Shown here piece by piece: positions 24,978-35,205 of a stretch of 64,000 nucleotides of DNA. The stretch spans positions 124,001 through 188,000 of the forward strand of contig NZ_AUHJ01000003.1 of NCBI RefSeq assembly GCF_000423125.1, in the 5' to 3' direction. Source of the DNA: Haliea salexigens DSM 19537. Its GTDB lineage: Bacteria; Pseudomonadota; Gammaproteobacteria; Pseudomonadales; Halieaceae. How positions within the stretch are numbered: the first letter of the stretch is position 1; every line of letters begins with the position of its first letter. Below the pieces are notes generated by a model. It was not told where the DNA came from, searched no databases, and was given only the letters and a program-made list of their open reading frames with translations. The translations under genes were made by a program, and so were the position numbers.

Positions 24978-25054
24978 TGGTCGGGACGGCAGGATTTGAA
25001 CCTGCGACCACCACACCCCCAGTGTGGTGCGCTACCAGGCTGCGCTACGCCCCG
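24978..25054 (-). tRNA. tRNA-Pro (anticodon GGG)
   Basis: 77 bases including an encoded CCA. The acceptor stem CGGGGCG pairs with CGTCCCG (one G-U), the D arm has GCGCAGCCTGGTAGCGC, the anticodon loop CTGGGGG gives GGG (reads CCC), and the T arm is GGTTCAAATCC. Confidence 0.97.
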
Positions 25055-25078
25055 AGAAGTCGCGAATGCGAGGCCGGC

Positions 25079-25106
25079 ATTATACTGAATGGGCCTCTGA
25101 TGACAA
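25079..25106 (-). promoter_or_regulatory. Sigma-70 promoter of tRNA-Pro
   Basis: TTGTCA (25106-25101) and a perfect TATAAT (25084-25079) are 16 bases apart, ahead of the tRNA by 24 bases, in a GC-rich discriminator context as expected for a stringently controlled tRNA gene. Confidence 0.75.
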
Positions 25107-25108
25107 GC

Positions 25109-25471
25109 CTATTTACCCGGCGCGAGCACCTTGAGTACATCTTCCAGCTCTTCAATGGTCTCTTTGATAACCGCCTGCATATCCAGCTGCAGCGCATCGG
25201 GCTCTTCAGTGGTCATGCGCTGGCGCGCGCCACCGATGGTGTAGCCCTGATCGTAAAGCAGGCTGCGAATCTGGCGGATGGTGAGCACGTCTTCACGCTG
25301 GTAATAGCGGCGATTGCCGCGGCGCTTGACCGGCTTGAGCTGCGGAAACTCCTGCTCCCAGTAGCGCAGCACGTGCGGCTTCACCGCACACAGCTCGCTC
25401 ACTTCGCCAATGGTGAAGTAGCGCTTGCCCGGGATGGCGGGTAATTCGTTATTGTGACTCGGTTCCAGCAT
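25109..25471 (-). CDS. MerR-family transcriptional regulator
   Basis: 120 residues. The N-terminal winged helix has [30 protein letters not shown] and [19 protein letters not shown]; a coiled-coil of dimerisation follows ([19 protein letters not shown]). No effector-binding domain or metal cysteines are present. A small MerR gene directly after ihfA, here overlapping its end by 23 bases, is standard in gammaproteobacteria; its targets are not established. Confidence 0.9.
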   Translation of the reverse strand: MLEPSHNNELPAIPGKRYFTIGEVSELCAVKPHVLRYWEQEFPQLKPVKRRGNRRYYQREDVLTIRQIRSLLYDQGYTIGGARQRMTTEEPDALQLDMQAVIKETIEELEDVLKVLAPGK

Positions 25472-25754
25472 ATTCTTCTACTCGCGCCTTCAACTTTTGC
25501 CCTGGACGGAAAGTGACTACCCGCCGCGCTGAAATGGGAATTTCCTCCCCCGTTTTGGGGTTGCGACCCGGACGCTGGCTTTTATCGCGCAGATCGAAAT
25601 TACCAAAGCCCGAAAGCTTCACCTGCTCGTTGCCCTCCAGGCTGGCACGGATTTCCTCAAAAAACAGCTCCACAATCTCCTTGGCCTCACGTTTGTTGAG
25701 CCCCAGCTCTTCAAACAGGCGTTCGGCGATTTCGGATTTGGTGAGAGCGGTCAT
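25449..25754 (-). CDS. ihfA: Integration host factor, alpha subunit
   Basis: 101 residues of the HU/IHF fold: [20 protein letters not shown] at the start, [11 protein letters not shown], and the DNA-intercalating arm with [14 protein letters not shown] containing the key Pro. It pairs with IhfB, encoded at 56.8-57.1 kb in this window, to bend DNA sharply at promoters and recombination sites. The position right after pheT, 5 bases away, is the classical pheST-ihfA order. Confidence 0.97.
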   Translation of the reverse strand: MTALTKSEIAERLFEELGLNKREAKEIVELFFEEIRASLEGNEQVKLSGFGNFDLRDKSQRPGRNPKTGEEIPISARRVVTFRPGQKLKARVEEYAGTESQ

Positions 25755-25759
25755 CGTCT

Positions 25760-28159
25760 TTACAGCGCCTGGTTCCTGAGCTCAGCGTTATAGTTTTTTT
25801 CCAATGAATCAATGACTTGTTTCATGGACTGGTTAACCACATCGTCGCTTAGAGTGCGCGATTGGTCCCTGAAAGTCAAACCAAATGCAAGGCTTTTTCG
25901 TTTAGGATCAATACCTTTGCCTTCATAGACATCAAACAACCTTAACTGACGCAGGTAAACGCCTGCCGACACTCTCACATTCTGCATCAGCTCCGCCGCC
26001 GGTACGTGCTTGTCGACAATAATTGCGATGTCTCGCCTGACTTCCGGAAAGCGGGACAGCTCGCTAAAGGCGGGCAGCTGCGCCGCCAGCAATGCATCCA
26101 GAGCCAGCTCACACGCCAACACCGGCCCCGGGATATCGAGCGCGCCCAGCACGTCCGGGTGCAGCGCGCCTACCACGCCGACCTGCTCACCGTTGCGACT
26201 GATGGCCGCTGTCTGCCCCGGATGCAATGCCGGGTGCGTCGCCGCGGCAAACGTGAACTGCTCGGCACAGCGCCCGAGGCCCAGCAGGCTCTCGAGATCA
26301 CCCTTGATGTCATAGAAATCCGCCGCCCCGGACGCCACCGACCACGACTCGTCGAAGCGGCGACCGCTGATCACCATCCCCAGTGATGGAGACTGGCGCA
26401 GCCCCTGCAATCCATTGCCCTCGCCGCCGGGGATAAAGCGCAACCCGGTCTCGAACAGGCGCACGCGCGGCTGCTGCCGATGGACGCTGCGCTGCACCGC
26501 GCTGACCAATCCCGGCAACAGGCTGCTGCGCATCACGCCCATTTCCGCGGAGATGGGGTTCTCGAGGGCGATAGGGGTCACATCAGGATCAAACAGCTGT
26601 TGCAGTTTGCGGTCGACAAAACTGTAGGTGATGGCCTCGCGATAGCCGCGCGCGCTCAGGTGGCGGCGCACACCCCGAAGGGAGAGCCGTGTTTCCGGCT
26701 GGGCGGGAATCACCAGGTCCGCCTGTACGTGGCTCACGGGCAAGCGGTTGTAACCATACACCCGCGCCAGCTCTTCCAGGAGATCCGCCTCGATGCTGAT
26801 ATCAAAACGCCAGCTGGGTACGCTGCAGCACCAGCCTTCTGCCACAGTCGTCACACCGAGCCCGAGGCCAGCCAGGATACGGTCCACCTCCCCATCCGCG
26901 AGCTCAAAGCCCAGCAGGCGGCGGATACGTGCGCGGCGCAGCACGACATCGGGGCGTGCGGGCAGATGCGCTTCGGACACAGCCTCGGTCACCGGGCCGG
27001 CCTCCCCGCCTACAACGTCCAGAATCAGTTGCGTGGCGCGCTCCAGCGCAGCGCGCTGCAGGTTGAAGTCGACACCGCGCTCGAAACGGTGTGAGGAATC
27101 GGTGTGCAAGCCGTAGCGGCGCGCCTCACCCGCCAGGTAGTCCGGTGAGAAAAACGCCGACTCCAGAAACAGGTGCTGGGTGCTGCTGCCCACCGAACTC
27201 GGTTCGCCGCCCATGATCCCCGCCAGGGCCAGCGGTGCACTGTTGTCTGCAATCACCAGCGTATCGGCGCGCAGCTCTGCAACCTGACCATCAAGCAGCT
27301 GCAGGGACTCGCCCTCCCGCGCCGTACGCACCACAATGCCCTGCTCCAGCTTATCCAGGTCGAAAGCGTGCATCGGTTGGCCCAGCTCGAGGAGGATATA
27401 ATTGGTGACATCCACCACCGCATCAATACTGCGCAATCCACAACGACGTAACTTTTCCTGCAGCCAGAGGGGTGATGGCCGCGACACATCCACATTGCGG
27501 ATTACCCGCCCCGCATAGCGCGGGCAGCGCTCCGCTGCCTCCAGGCTTACCGTCAGGGAATCGGTAATCGTTGCCGGCACCGGCTCACAGAGCACAGCCG
27601 CAACCGGTAAATTGTTCAGCAGGCCGACTTCGCGGGCGATGCCGGCGATGCCCAGGCAATCTGCGCGGTTGGGCGTGAGACCGATCTCAATGAGGTGATC
27701 ATCCAGCTGCAGATACTCACGCAAATCGGCGCCTGGAGGCGCATCAGCTGGCAATTCCATGAGGCCTTCGCTGGCCTCCGACAGGCCCAGCTCGGCTTCG
27801 GCGCAGAGCATGCCCCGCGACTCAACGCCGCGCAGCTTGGCTTTCTTGATTTTGAAATCACCCGGCAGCACCGCGCCCACTTGCGCCAGTGGCACCTTGA
27901 TGCCAGCGCGGGCATTGGGTGCCCCGCAGACAATCTGCACGGTCTCCGCCCCAGCATTGACCGTGCACACCCGCAGCTTGTCGGCATCGGGGTGTTGCAC
28001 CGCCTCGAGGATTTCGGCCACCACCACGTTGCTGAACTTGCCCGCGACGGGCTCGATAGCATCCACTTCCAGCCCGGCCATGGTGATCTGGTGCGCCAGT
28101 TCCTCGGTCGATAGCGACGGATTTACCCACTCACGGAGCCATTGTTCGCTGATTTTCAC
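25760..28159 (-). CDS. pheT: Phenylalanyl-tRNA synthetase, beta subunit
   Basis: 799 residues from a GTG, 9 bases after GGAG. Domains in order: N-terminal [17 protein letters not shown], the EMAP/OB tRNA-binding domain ([29 protein letters not shown]), B3/B4 editing domain, B5, the catalytic-like core and the C-terminal anticodon-binding domain ([19 protein letters not shown]). With PheS it forms the (alpha beta)2 enzyme that charges tRNA-Phe. It follows pheS by 21 bases. Confidence 0.98.
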   Translation of the reverse strand: MKISEQWLREWVNPSLSTEELAHQITMAGLEVDAIEPVAGKFSNVVVAEILEAVQHPDADKLRVCTVNAGAETVQIVCGAPNARAGIKVPLAQVGAVLPGDFKIKKAKLRGVESRGMLCAEAELGLSEASEGLMELPADAPPGADLREYLQLDDHLIEIGLTPNRADCLGIAGIAREVGLLNNLPVAAVLCEPVPATITDSLTVSLEAAERCPRYAGRVIRNVDVSRPSPLWLQEKLRRCGLRSIDAVVDVTNYILLELGQPMHAFDLDKLEQGIVVRTAREGESLQLLDGQVAELRADTLVIADNSAPLALAGIMGGEPSSVGSSTQHLFLESAFFSPDYLAGEARRYGLHTDSSHRFERGVDFNLQRAALERATQLILDVVGGEAGPVTEAVSEAHLPARPDVVLRRARIRRLLGFELADGEVDRILAGLGLGVTTVAEGWCCSVPSWRFDISIEADLLEELARVYGYNRLPVSHVQADLVIPAQPETRLSLRGVRRHLSARGYREAITYSFVDRKLQQLFDPDVTPIALENPISAEMGVMRSSLLPGLVSAVQRSVHRQQPRVRLFETGLRFIPGGEGNGLQGLRQSPSLGMVISGRRFDESWSVASGAADFYDIKGDLESLLGLGRCAEQFTFAAATHPALHPGQTAAISRNGEQVGVVGALHPDVLGALDIPGPVLACELALDALLAAQLPAFSELSRFPEVRRDIAIIVDKHVPAAELMQNVRVSAGVYLRQLRLFDVYEGKGIDPKRKSLAFGLTFRDQSRTLSDDVVNQSMKQVIDSLEKNYNAELRNQAL

Positions 28160-28180
28160 TGATCGTTTCTCCGTGGTCTG

Positions 28181-29200
<1,020 letters not shown>

Positions 29201-29304
29201 TCACATTCTGCTGTTGGTGTGTTCACGGTGGGCGGTTGAGGCCAAGCTCTCACCAGGGCTTCCCTACGCTAAGGTGTGGGAGCATTGGCGCCGTCCACGG
29301 CGGA

Positions 29305-29394
29305 TAGCTGCGCTTTGCGGGACTCGCCGTGAATACGTCCATGCAGGCCCGGTGGCGACATCCTTGTCGCCAACGGTCCCGCAAAGCGCAGCTA
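29305..29394. repeat. Large inverted repeat with 19-bp perfect arms
   Basis: Arms 29305-29323 and 29376-29394 (TAGCTGCGCTTTGCGGGAC and its complement) enclose a 52-base centre that has its own small hairpin, GGCGAC-atcctt-GTCGCC. The form is that of a REP/MITE-like intergenic element. No second copy was noticed in this window. Confidence 0.75.
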
Positions 29395-29437
29395 CCCCCC
29401 GCGGACTCCCTCCGTGCTTGCGATGTAGGTCCAATAA

Positions 29438-29472
29438 ACAAAAAAGGGAAAGAGCTCTGCCCTTTCCCTTTT
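29438..29472 (-). terminator. Rho-independent terminator downstream of rplT
   Basis: On the minus strand AAAAGGGAAAG, short loop, CTTTCCCTTTT runs into a T-rich tail, 50 bases past the rplT stop. It ends the thrS-infC-rpmI-rplT transcript or attenuates pheST. Confidence 0.9.
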
Positions 29473-29520
29473 CTGGTCTTACACGTATCACCAGCGAGCC
29501 GCGCAGGCGGCAGGGCGGGC

Positions 29521-29877
29521 TCAGGCCAATGCGGCCTTCGCTTGCTCCACAATCGCTGCAAAAGCCGGCTTGTCATGCACCGCCAGGTCCGACAGGACGC
29601 GACGATCCAGGCCGATATCGGCTTTCTTCAAACCGTTGATCAGGCGGCTGTAGCTCAGGCCGTTGGCACGGGACTGGGCGTTGATACGCGTGATCCACAG
29701 CGCGCGGAACTGACGCTTGCGCTGACGGCGGTCACGGTATGCATACTGGCCGGCCTTGGTAACAGCCTGTTTGGCAACACGAAACACTCGGCTGCGGGCA
29801 CCATAGTAACCCTTGGCCTGTTTCAGGATCTTCTTGTGACGGCGATGGGCCGTTACACCACGTTTTACGCGAGGCAT
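29521..29877 (-). CDS. rplT: 50S ribosomal protein L20
   Basis: 118 residues, highly basic: [20 protein letters not shown] at the start and [20 protein letters not shown] in the middle, both signature L20 segments. It binds 23S rRNA early in 50S assembly and represses its own operon in E. coli by binding the leader mRNA. It follows rpmI by 30 bases. Confidence 0.98.
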   Translation of the reverse strand: MPRVKRGVTAHRRHKKILKQAKGYYGARSRVFRVAKQAVTKAGQYAYRDRRQRKRQFRALWITRINAQSRANGLSYSRLINGLKKADIGLDRRVLSDLAVHDKPAFAAIVEQAKAALA

Positions 29878-29907
29878 AGTCTACTCCTAAGGTCAGATGG
29901 TTAAGCG

Positions 29908-30102
29908 TCAGCAAGCCCGCATCATGCGGTCTACGTGCACCTTGTCGCTGGCGTGAACCAAAGAGGTTCCGCGCAGCTGGCGCTTACGCTTGGTGGTCAT
30001 CTTGGTCAGGATGTGGCTTTTGTAAGCACTTTTGCGCTTATAGCCGCCAGCCGTTTTCTTGAAACGCTTGGCTGCCCCGCTGTGAATTTTTGCTTTTGGC
30101 AT
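29908..30102 (-). CDS. rpmI: 50S ribosomal protein L35
   Basis: 64 residues: [20 protein letters not shown] and the [19 protein letters not shown] segment identify L35. It lies between infC and rplT, the canonical order, with 58 bases to infC. Confidence 0.98.
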   Translation of the reverse strand: MPKAKIHSGAAKRFKKTAGGYKRKSAYKSHILTKMTTKRKRQLRGTSLVHASDKVHVDRMMRAC

Positions 30103-30160
30103 CGTCAGATACTCCGCATTGGCATCAATAAAAAGTGAAGAAAAAAGGCATTCACAGGCC

Positions 30161-30697
30161 CTAGTTCTTCTTCTTGGGTGCGATCACCATGGTCAACTGT
30201 CGGCCTTCCATTTTCGGAAATTGCTCGACAGAGCCCAATTCGGCCAGGTCAGCTTCTACCCGTTTGAGTAGCTCCATGCCGATTTCCTGGTGAGCCATTT
30301 CACGACCGCGAAACCGCAGCGTGACCTTGGCCTTATCGCCTTGCTCGAGAAAACGCACCAGGTTGCGTAGTTTTACCTGGTAGTCTCCTTCCTCCGTCCC
30401 TGGACGAAACTTCATTTCCTTTACTTGTGTGCGTTTCTGCTTCTTTTTCTGCAGGTTCTTCTGCTTCTTCGCTTCGAAGATGTGCTTCCCGTAGTCCATC
30501 ACCTTGCAGACCGGGGGATCAGAATCCGCGATCAACACGAGGTCCTGACCCGCGCGCTCCGCGACAGCCAAAGCCTCTTGCAGGGGCACAATGCCTACCT
30601 GCTCACCCTCCGGGCCGACAAGGCGCACCGGGCTGACAGTAATCTGGTCATTTATCAGGGCTTTTTTGGAGGCGCCCTTTCCCATGTCTTTCTTAAT
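30161..30697 (-). CDS. infC: Translation initiation factor IF-3 (ATT start)
   Basis: 178 residues from an ATT at 30697, 7 bases after GGAG; an upstream ATG in frame lies deep inside thrS. The rare ATT start is the known device by which IF-3, which discriminates against non-standard codons, limits its own synthesis. The N-terminal domain ([18 protein letters not shown]), linker [20 protein letters not shown] and C-terminal domain ([19 protein letters not shown]) are complete. The ATT shares a base with the thrS stop codon (ATTAA). Confidence 0.97.
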   Translation of the reverse strand: MKKDMGKGASKKALINDQITVSPVRLVGPEGEQVGIVPLQEALAVAERAGQDLVLIADSDPPVCKVMDYGKHIFEAKKQKNLQKKKQKRTQVKEMKFRPGTEEGDYQVKLRNLVRFLEQGDKAKVTLRFRGREMAHQEIGMELLKRVEADLAELGSVEQFPKMEGRQLTMVIAPKKKN

Positions 30698-32624
30698 GCT
30701 GATTCTCCAATACAATACGGCCGCGACGCGCCACATCGTTGGTGATCAGCGCCTCTAGCGCTTCCAGGCTCAATGAACCCAGATCTTCACCACGACGGGC
30801 CCTCACGGCCACAGTCTGTGTTTCCACCTCTTTGTCCCCGACCACTAACAGGAAGGGCACCTTGCGGAGAGTGTGCTCGCGGATTTTAAAGCCGATCTTC
30901 TCATTTCTCAAGTCCGATTGAACCCGAAAGCCCTTGTTTTTCAAGGAATCTTCCACAAACCGGGCATAATCGGCCTGTTTATCGGTAATATTCAGCACCA
31001 TGGCCTGGGTTGGTGCCAGCCAGGTGGGGAACACGCCTTCGTAGTGCTCGATGAGAATCCCGATGAACCGCTCGAAGGAACCGAGTATCGCGCGGTGCAG
31101 CATGACCGGCACCTGGCGCGAACCGTCCTCTGCCACGTACTGTGCACCGAGGCGACCGGGCATGGAGAAGTCCACCTGAATGGTGCCCAGCTGCCAGATC
31201 CGCCCAATACAGTCTTTCAGTGAAAATTCAATTTTCGGGCCGTAAAACGCGCCCTCCCCGGGCAACTCCTGCCAGGGCAGTTCATGCGCGTCCAGCGCAT
31301 CGGCCAGGGCCTTTTCCGCGCGGTCCCAATCGGTATCCGAGCCCACGCGCTGCTCCGGACGGGTGGACAGCCGGTAGATCACCTCGCTGAACCCGAAGTC
31401 GGCATACACGGCGTGCAGGAAGTCTATGAACGATGCCACCTCGGGCTGGATCTGCTCTTCGGTGCAGAAAATGTGCGCGTCGTCCTGGGTGAAACCGCGT
31501 ACCCGCATAATGCCGTGCAAGGAGCCAGAGGGCTCGTTGCGATGGCAGCTGCCGAACTCGGCCAGCCGCAACGGCAGGTCGCGGTATGACTTCAAACCCT
31601 GGTTGAATACCTGTACGTGGCAGGGGCAGTTCATGGGCTTGACCGCGAACTGGCGCTCCTCAGACTGCAGGGTGAACATGTCATCGCCAAATTTGTCGGC
31701 GTGGCCGGAGCGCTCCCACAACGACATATCGACCAGCTGCGGCGTGCGGATTTCCTGATAGCCATGCGCACGCTGAGCCTGACGCATATATTGTTCGATA
31801 GCCTGATACAGGGTCCACCCATCCGGGTGCCAGAACACCATGCCGGGGGCCTCTTCCTGGGTGTGGAACAGGTCCAGCTTCTTGCCGATCTTGCGGTGGT
31901 CGCGTTTTTCCGCCTCTTCGATACGGGTCAGGTATTCGTTGAGCTGCTTCTTGTTCGCCCACGCCGTGCCATAAATGCGCTGCAACATTTCGTTGTTGGA
32001 ATCGCCGCGCCAGTAGGCACCCGCTACCTTGGTGAGCTTGAACGCTTTGAGTTTGCCAGTGCTGGGCACGTGCGGGCCGCGGCACAGGTCCATCCAGGGA
32101 CCCTGCTGGTAGATGGACAGCTCCTCACCCTCCGGCAGCGCCTCGATGATCTGCACCTTGTAGTGCTCGCCCATATTGCGAAACAACTCGATGGCCCGCT
32201 CGCGGCTCATGACCACACGCTGCACCGGCAGGTCGTCGGCGACGATCTGCTCCATGCGTTGCTCAATCTTCTGCAGATCTTCGGGGGTGAAGTGGTGCCC
32301 GCTGGCAAAGTCGTAGTAGAAGCCGTCTTCAATCACCGGCCCGATGGTCACCTGCGTACCGGGGAAGAGCTCTTGCACTGCCATGGCCAGCAAGTGCGCC
32401 GTGGAGTGACGAATAACCTCGAGGCCCGCCGCATCGCGCTCGGTGACAATCGCCAGGCTCGCATCACCGTCGATAACGTGGCTGGTATCGACCTCGCGCC
32501 CATCTACCACACCGGCGAGGGCCGCTTTGGCAAGGCCCGGGCCAATGGCACTGGCGACATCGTGAACGGAGACGGGGCTGTCAAACTGACGTTGGCTTCC
32601 GTCGGGAAGGGTAATAGAAGGCAT
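30693..32624 (-). CDS. thrS: Threonyl-tRNA synthetase
   Basis: 643 residues. Order: TGS domain ([20 protein letters not shown]), the editing domain with HxxxH zinc-type motif [12 protein letters not shown], and the class II core with motif 2 in [20 protein letters not shown] and zinc ligands including the Cys of MNCPCHVQV. The C-terminal anticodon domain starts near [13 protein letters not shown]. It charges tRNA-Thr and clears mis-charged serine. First gene of the minus-strand translation operon. Confidence 0.98.
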   Translation of the reverse strand: MPSITLPDGSQRQFDSPVSVHDVASAIGPGLAKAALAGVVDGREVDTSHVIDGDASLAIVTERDAAGLEVIRHSTAHLLAMAVQELFPGTQVTIGPVIEDGFYYDFASGHHFTPEDLQKIEQRMEQIVADDLPVQRVVMSRERAIELFRNMGEHYKVQIIEALPEGEELSIYQQGPWMDLCRGPHVPSTGKLKAFKLTKVAGAYWRGDSNNEMLQRIYGTAWANKKQLNEYLTRIEEAEKRDHRKIGKKLDLFHTQEEAPGMVFWHPDGWTLYQAIEQYMRQAQRAHGYQEIRTPQLVDMSLWERSGHADKFGDDMFTLQSEERQFAVKPMNCPCHVQVFNQGLKSYRDLPLRLAEFGSCHRNEPSGSLHGIMRVRGFTQDDAHIFCTEEQIQPEVASFIDFLHAVYADFGFSEVIYRLSTRPEQRVGSDTDWDRAEKALADALDAHELPWQELPGEGAFYGPKIEFSLKDCIGRIWQLGTIQVDFSMPGRLGAQYVAEDGSRQVPVMLHRAILGSFERFIGILIEHYEGVFPTWLAPTQAMVLNITDKQADYARFVEDSLKNKGFRVQSDLRNEKIGFKIREHTLRKVPFLLVVGDKEVETQTVAVRARRGEDLGSLSLEALEALITNDVARRGRIVLENQH

Positions 32625-32645
32625 GCGTTTTCCTTGGTGTCAGTG

Positions 32646-32666
32646 GTGGCCCCTACTAAAGGCCAC
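32646..32666 (-). promoter_or_regulatory. Hairpin in the thrS leader
   Basis: GTGGCC, 9-base loop, GGCCAC, ending 21 bases before the thrS start codon. E. coli ThrRS represses its own mRNA by binding leader hairpins that mimic tRNA-Thr, and this could play that part, but the loop shows no clear threonine anticodon. Confidence 0.35.
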
Positions 32667-32916
32667 GTGAGCCGGCTGCTATCAATAATCGAAGGCAGGA
32701 GTTCGTGAACCCCCATGCAGCTGAAATCGGGCGACATATGTTAGCACAAGCAGTGAAAGAGGTCACAAAACAAACCGCGCCCGGGTCGAGCCCCTCACCG
32801 TATGTCCCTCGACCACAGCACAGCCACCCGCACATGTAAAACGCACGACATGCGGGAAAAAGCGCCCAGCTGGGCTATAGTGTGGTGCGAAGCTCACCCA
32901 TTTTGAGAGCGACGAC

Positions 32917-32964
32917 ATGCGCACACCCGTAAACACCAAGACGCCAGGCAGCCCGTTGCAGTGA
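32917..32964 (+). CDS. 15-codon leader peptide overlapping the PAS-GGDEF-EAL start
   Basis: ATG at 32917, 7 bases after GAGAG, encodes MRTPVNTKTPGSPLQ; its TGA overlaps the next gene's GTG as GTGA. The larger gene has no ribosome site of its own, so translation of the leader may feed it. Simple alternative: a chance frame. Confidence 0.4.
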   Translation: MRTPVNTKTPGSPLQ

Positions 32965-34634
32965 CACTTCCACGTATTCCAGCCCAGTATCTTCAGGTCG
33001 ATTTTCTCAACGCCCTGTTTGAAGCGATGCCAGATTTGTACTTCCTGTTGACGCTGGACGGCGTCATTGAGGATTTCCGCGGCCGGCAACTGGACCAGCT
33101 GTTCGTGCCGCCAGAAGCGTTTCTCGGTCATCATGTCGCCGACGTGCTGCCAGAGGAGCTAGCCGCGCAGTTCGTGCAGGCACTGGCGGAGGCCGGGCAC
33201 TCGAATGAAGTAATCTCCTTTGAGTACCAGCTGACCGTGCGCGGTGCCAAGGCGTGGTTTGAGGCGCGCATCACTGCCCTGCATGACCACCAACAGGCGG
33301 TATGCGTGGTACGCAATTTCACCGAGCTGCACGAGGCACGGCAGCAGTTGGAATCCATGGCGCACTACGATGCGCTGACCGGGCTCGCGAATCGCGCACT
33401 GCTCGATAAACTCCTGGAGCAAAGCGTGCGTTCCGCCAGACGCAACAACCAGCGCATGGGCGTAATGTTCATCGACCTGGACCGCTTCAAGGATGTCAAC
33501 GACACCCTGGGGCACGCTGCAGGCGACCGGCTCCTGAAGCTGGCATCGGAGCGCTTGCAGGGCACACTGCGCGAAAGTGACACACTGGCCAGGGTCGGTG
33601 GCGACGAGTTCGTGGTGGTACTGGACGATCTCGAGAGCATCGACAGCGCCTCCGGCGTAGCGCGTAAACTGATGGATGACCTGTGTGCTCCATTCGATCT
33701 GGCCGGCACAGAGGTCGTTATCAGCTGCAGCATCGGCATCAGTATTTTCCCGGACGATGCAGAAAGCGCATCGCACCTGCTCAGCTATGCGGATACGGCC
33801 ATGTACCGCGCCAAGCAACAGGGCCGCAACGACTGGCGCTTCTATACGGCAGACATGACCCGCGCCGCCGTGGAGCACCTCGCCCTGGTGGAAGCCCTGC
33901 GCACAGCCCTGGATGAAAACAGCCTGACCCAGCTCTATCAACCGCAATACGATTGCAACACTGGCCTACCTGTGGGTGTGGAAGCGCTGGCGCGCTGGGC
34001 GCGCCCCGGGGGCAATAACCTGGGTCCACGGCGCTTTATTACGCTGGCGGAACAGGCGGGGCTGGCACGACGCCTCGATCGCTGGTCACTGCAGGCGGCC
34101 TGCAAGCAACTGCGCAGCTGGCTGGAGGAAGCGCATGATCCCGGCCGCGTCAGCGTCAACCTGAGCATCCATTCGCTCACCGACGACACACTGCCAGAAG
34201 CCATGGAAGCCGTCCTGCGTGAGTACGCGATCCCGCCACACCACCTGCAGGTCGAGATCAAGGAGCTGGCCCTGTTGAGCGAGCGCCCCGCCGCAAAGGA
34301 CTGCCTGCAGGCCCTGATCAGCCTGGGTATCGACATCGCAGTAGATGACTTCGGCTCAGGCTACGCTGCTCTGGAGTACCTGCGCGCACTGCCGGTCACC
34401 ACGCTCAAGATTGATGCCGCCTTCATGCACGGTGTGCCGGCAGATGAGGAGCAGACAATTATCGCCAATACGGTCATTGCCATGGGGCGCGCACTGGGCA
34501 TGAGCGTAGTTGCCAAAGGGATAGAAAGCGCGGAACAGGCTGACTTCATTCGCCATCAACACGGTGTACAGGGCCAGGGCTACTATTTCAGCCGTCCATT
34601 GAACCCCGAGCAAGTGGGTGCACTGCTGGACTAG
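32961..34634 (+). CDS. PAS-GGDEF-EAL cyclic-di-GMP enzyme
   Basis: 557 residues. PAS-like sensor domain (about 15-120), GGDEF domain with an intact GGDEF (213-217) and an RESD inhibitory site five residues before it, then an EAL domain with EAL at 341-343, VEIKEL, VDDFGSGYAAL and TLKIDAAF. The loop usually reading AEGVET is VAKGIES here; the last Glu of the motif is kept, the first is Lys. Both activities, synthesis and breakdown of c-di-GMP, are therefore possible. No transmembrane segment is seen, so the protein is cytosolic. The GTG start overlaps a leader frame. The 3' end overlaps the convergent sortase gene by 47 bases. Confidence 0.92.
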   Translation: MTLPRIPAQYLQVDFLNALFEAMPDLYFLLTLDGVIEDFRGRQLDQLFVPPEAFLGHHVADVLPEELAAQFVQALAEAGHSNEVISFEYQLTVRGAKAWFEARITALHDHQQAVCVVRNFTELHEARQQLESMAHYDALTGLANRALLDKLLEQSVRSARRNNQRMGVMFIDLDRFKDVNDTLGHAAGDRLLKLASERLQGTLRESDTLARVGGDEFVVVLDDLESIDSASGVARKLMDDLCAPFDLAGTEVVISCSIGISIFPDDAESASHLLSYADTAMYRAKQQGRNDWRFYTADMTRAAVEHLALVEALRTALDENSLTQLYQPQYDCNTGLPVGVEALARWARPGGNNLGPRRFITLAEQAGLARRLDRWSLQAACKQLRSWLEEAHDPGRVSVNLSIHSLTDDTLPEAMEAVLREYAIPPHHLQVEIKELALLSERPAAKDCLQALISLGIDIAVDDFGSGYAALEYLRALPVTTLKIDAAFMHGVPADEEQTIIANTVIAMGRALGMSVVAKGIESAEQADFIRHQHGVQGQGYYFSRPLNPEQVGALLD

Positions 34635-35205
34635 GCATGGCCTCAACCACGTACCGCAATGGTCCGTTGGGCCGCCAGTCATTGAAGGGGTAACAGGTCA
34701 CCAGAAGCAGCCCGGCAGGCCCTGCTGAGGGCGGCTGCAGCGTTTCTACGCGGCTGTCTACCACGCGCACGGAAGCTACCTGAAACGCGCGAACCGACCC
34801 CGCCATATCCTCCAGCCAGAGCGCCATGCCGGGCTGCACCGACTGCAGGAACCCGAAGTGGGTATCGCGGTGCCCGGCGATGACGGCCCAGCGCCCCCCG
34901 GCACCGTCGAACACCTCATGCAGGCCCGGCCCGAAAGCGAGAGCCTGCCCCGATGTACCTGCAAGCACGCGGTAGTCCGCGTCCAGCGTGGGCAGCTGCA
35001 AGCGCGCCACCGGCCATGTATCCGCCCAGGGCCAGGGTTTTTGCGCCTCGCCCTCCCGCTGGGCGGAATCCCAGGCACGCACCAGCAGATACTGTGCCAG
35101 CGCGGCCTTGGTGTGTATCCACACCGCACCCCAGAGCTGCCAGCCGGCCAACAGCAGGACCAGTACGAGCGCCGGACGGCGCAGGGCATTAACGCTTGGC
35201 ATCAT
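34588..35205 (-). CDS. Class GN sortase of the dedicated proteobacterial sortase system
   Basis: 205 residues. An N-terminal helix (about 10-28) anchors the enzyme in the inner membrane. The sortase fold carries the full catalytic set: His112 (AGHRDTHFGF), Cys171 (LLVTCYPFNDW) and Arg184 (GPLRYVV). Sortases cut a sorting motif and join the protein to a nucleophile; in Gram-negative bacteria the acceptor is unknown. It overlaps its probable single substrate gene, just upstream, by 17 bases, so enzyme and target are made together. A dedicated two-component pair is divergent. Confidence 0.93.
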   Translation of the reverse strand: MMPSVNALRRPALVLVLLLAGWQLWGAVWIHTKAALAQYLLVRAWDSAQREGEAQKPWPWADTWPVARLQLPTLDADYRVLAGTSGQALAFGPGLHEVFDGAGGRWAVIAGHRDTHFGFLQSVQPGMALWLEDMAGSVRAFQVASVRVVDSRVETLQPPSAGPAGLLLVTCYPFNDWRPNGPLRYVVEAMPSPAVHPLARGSMDG

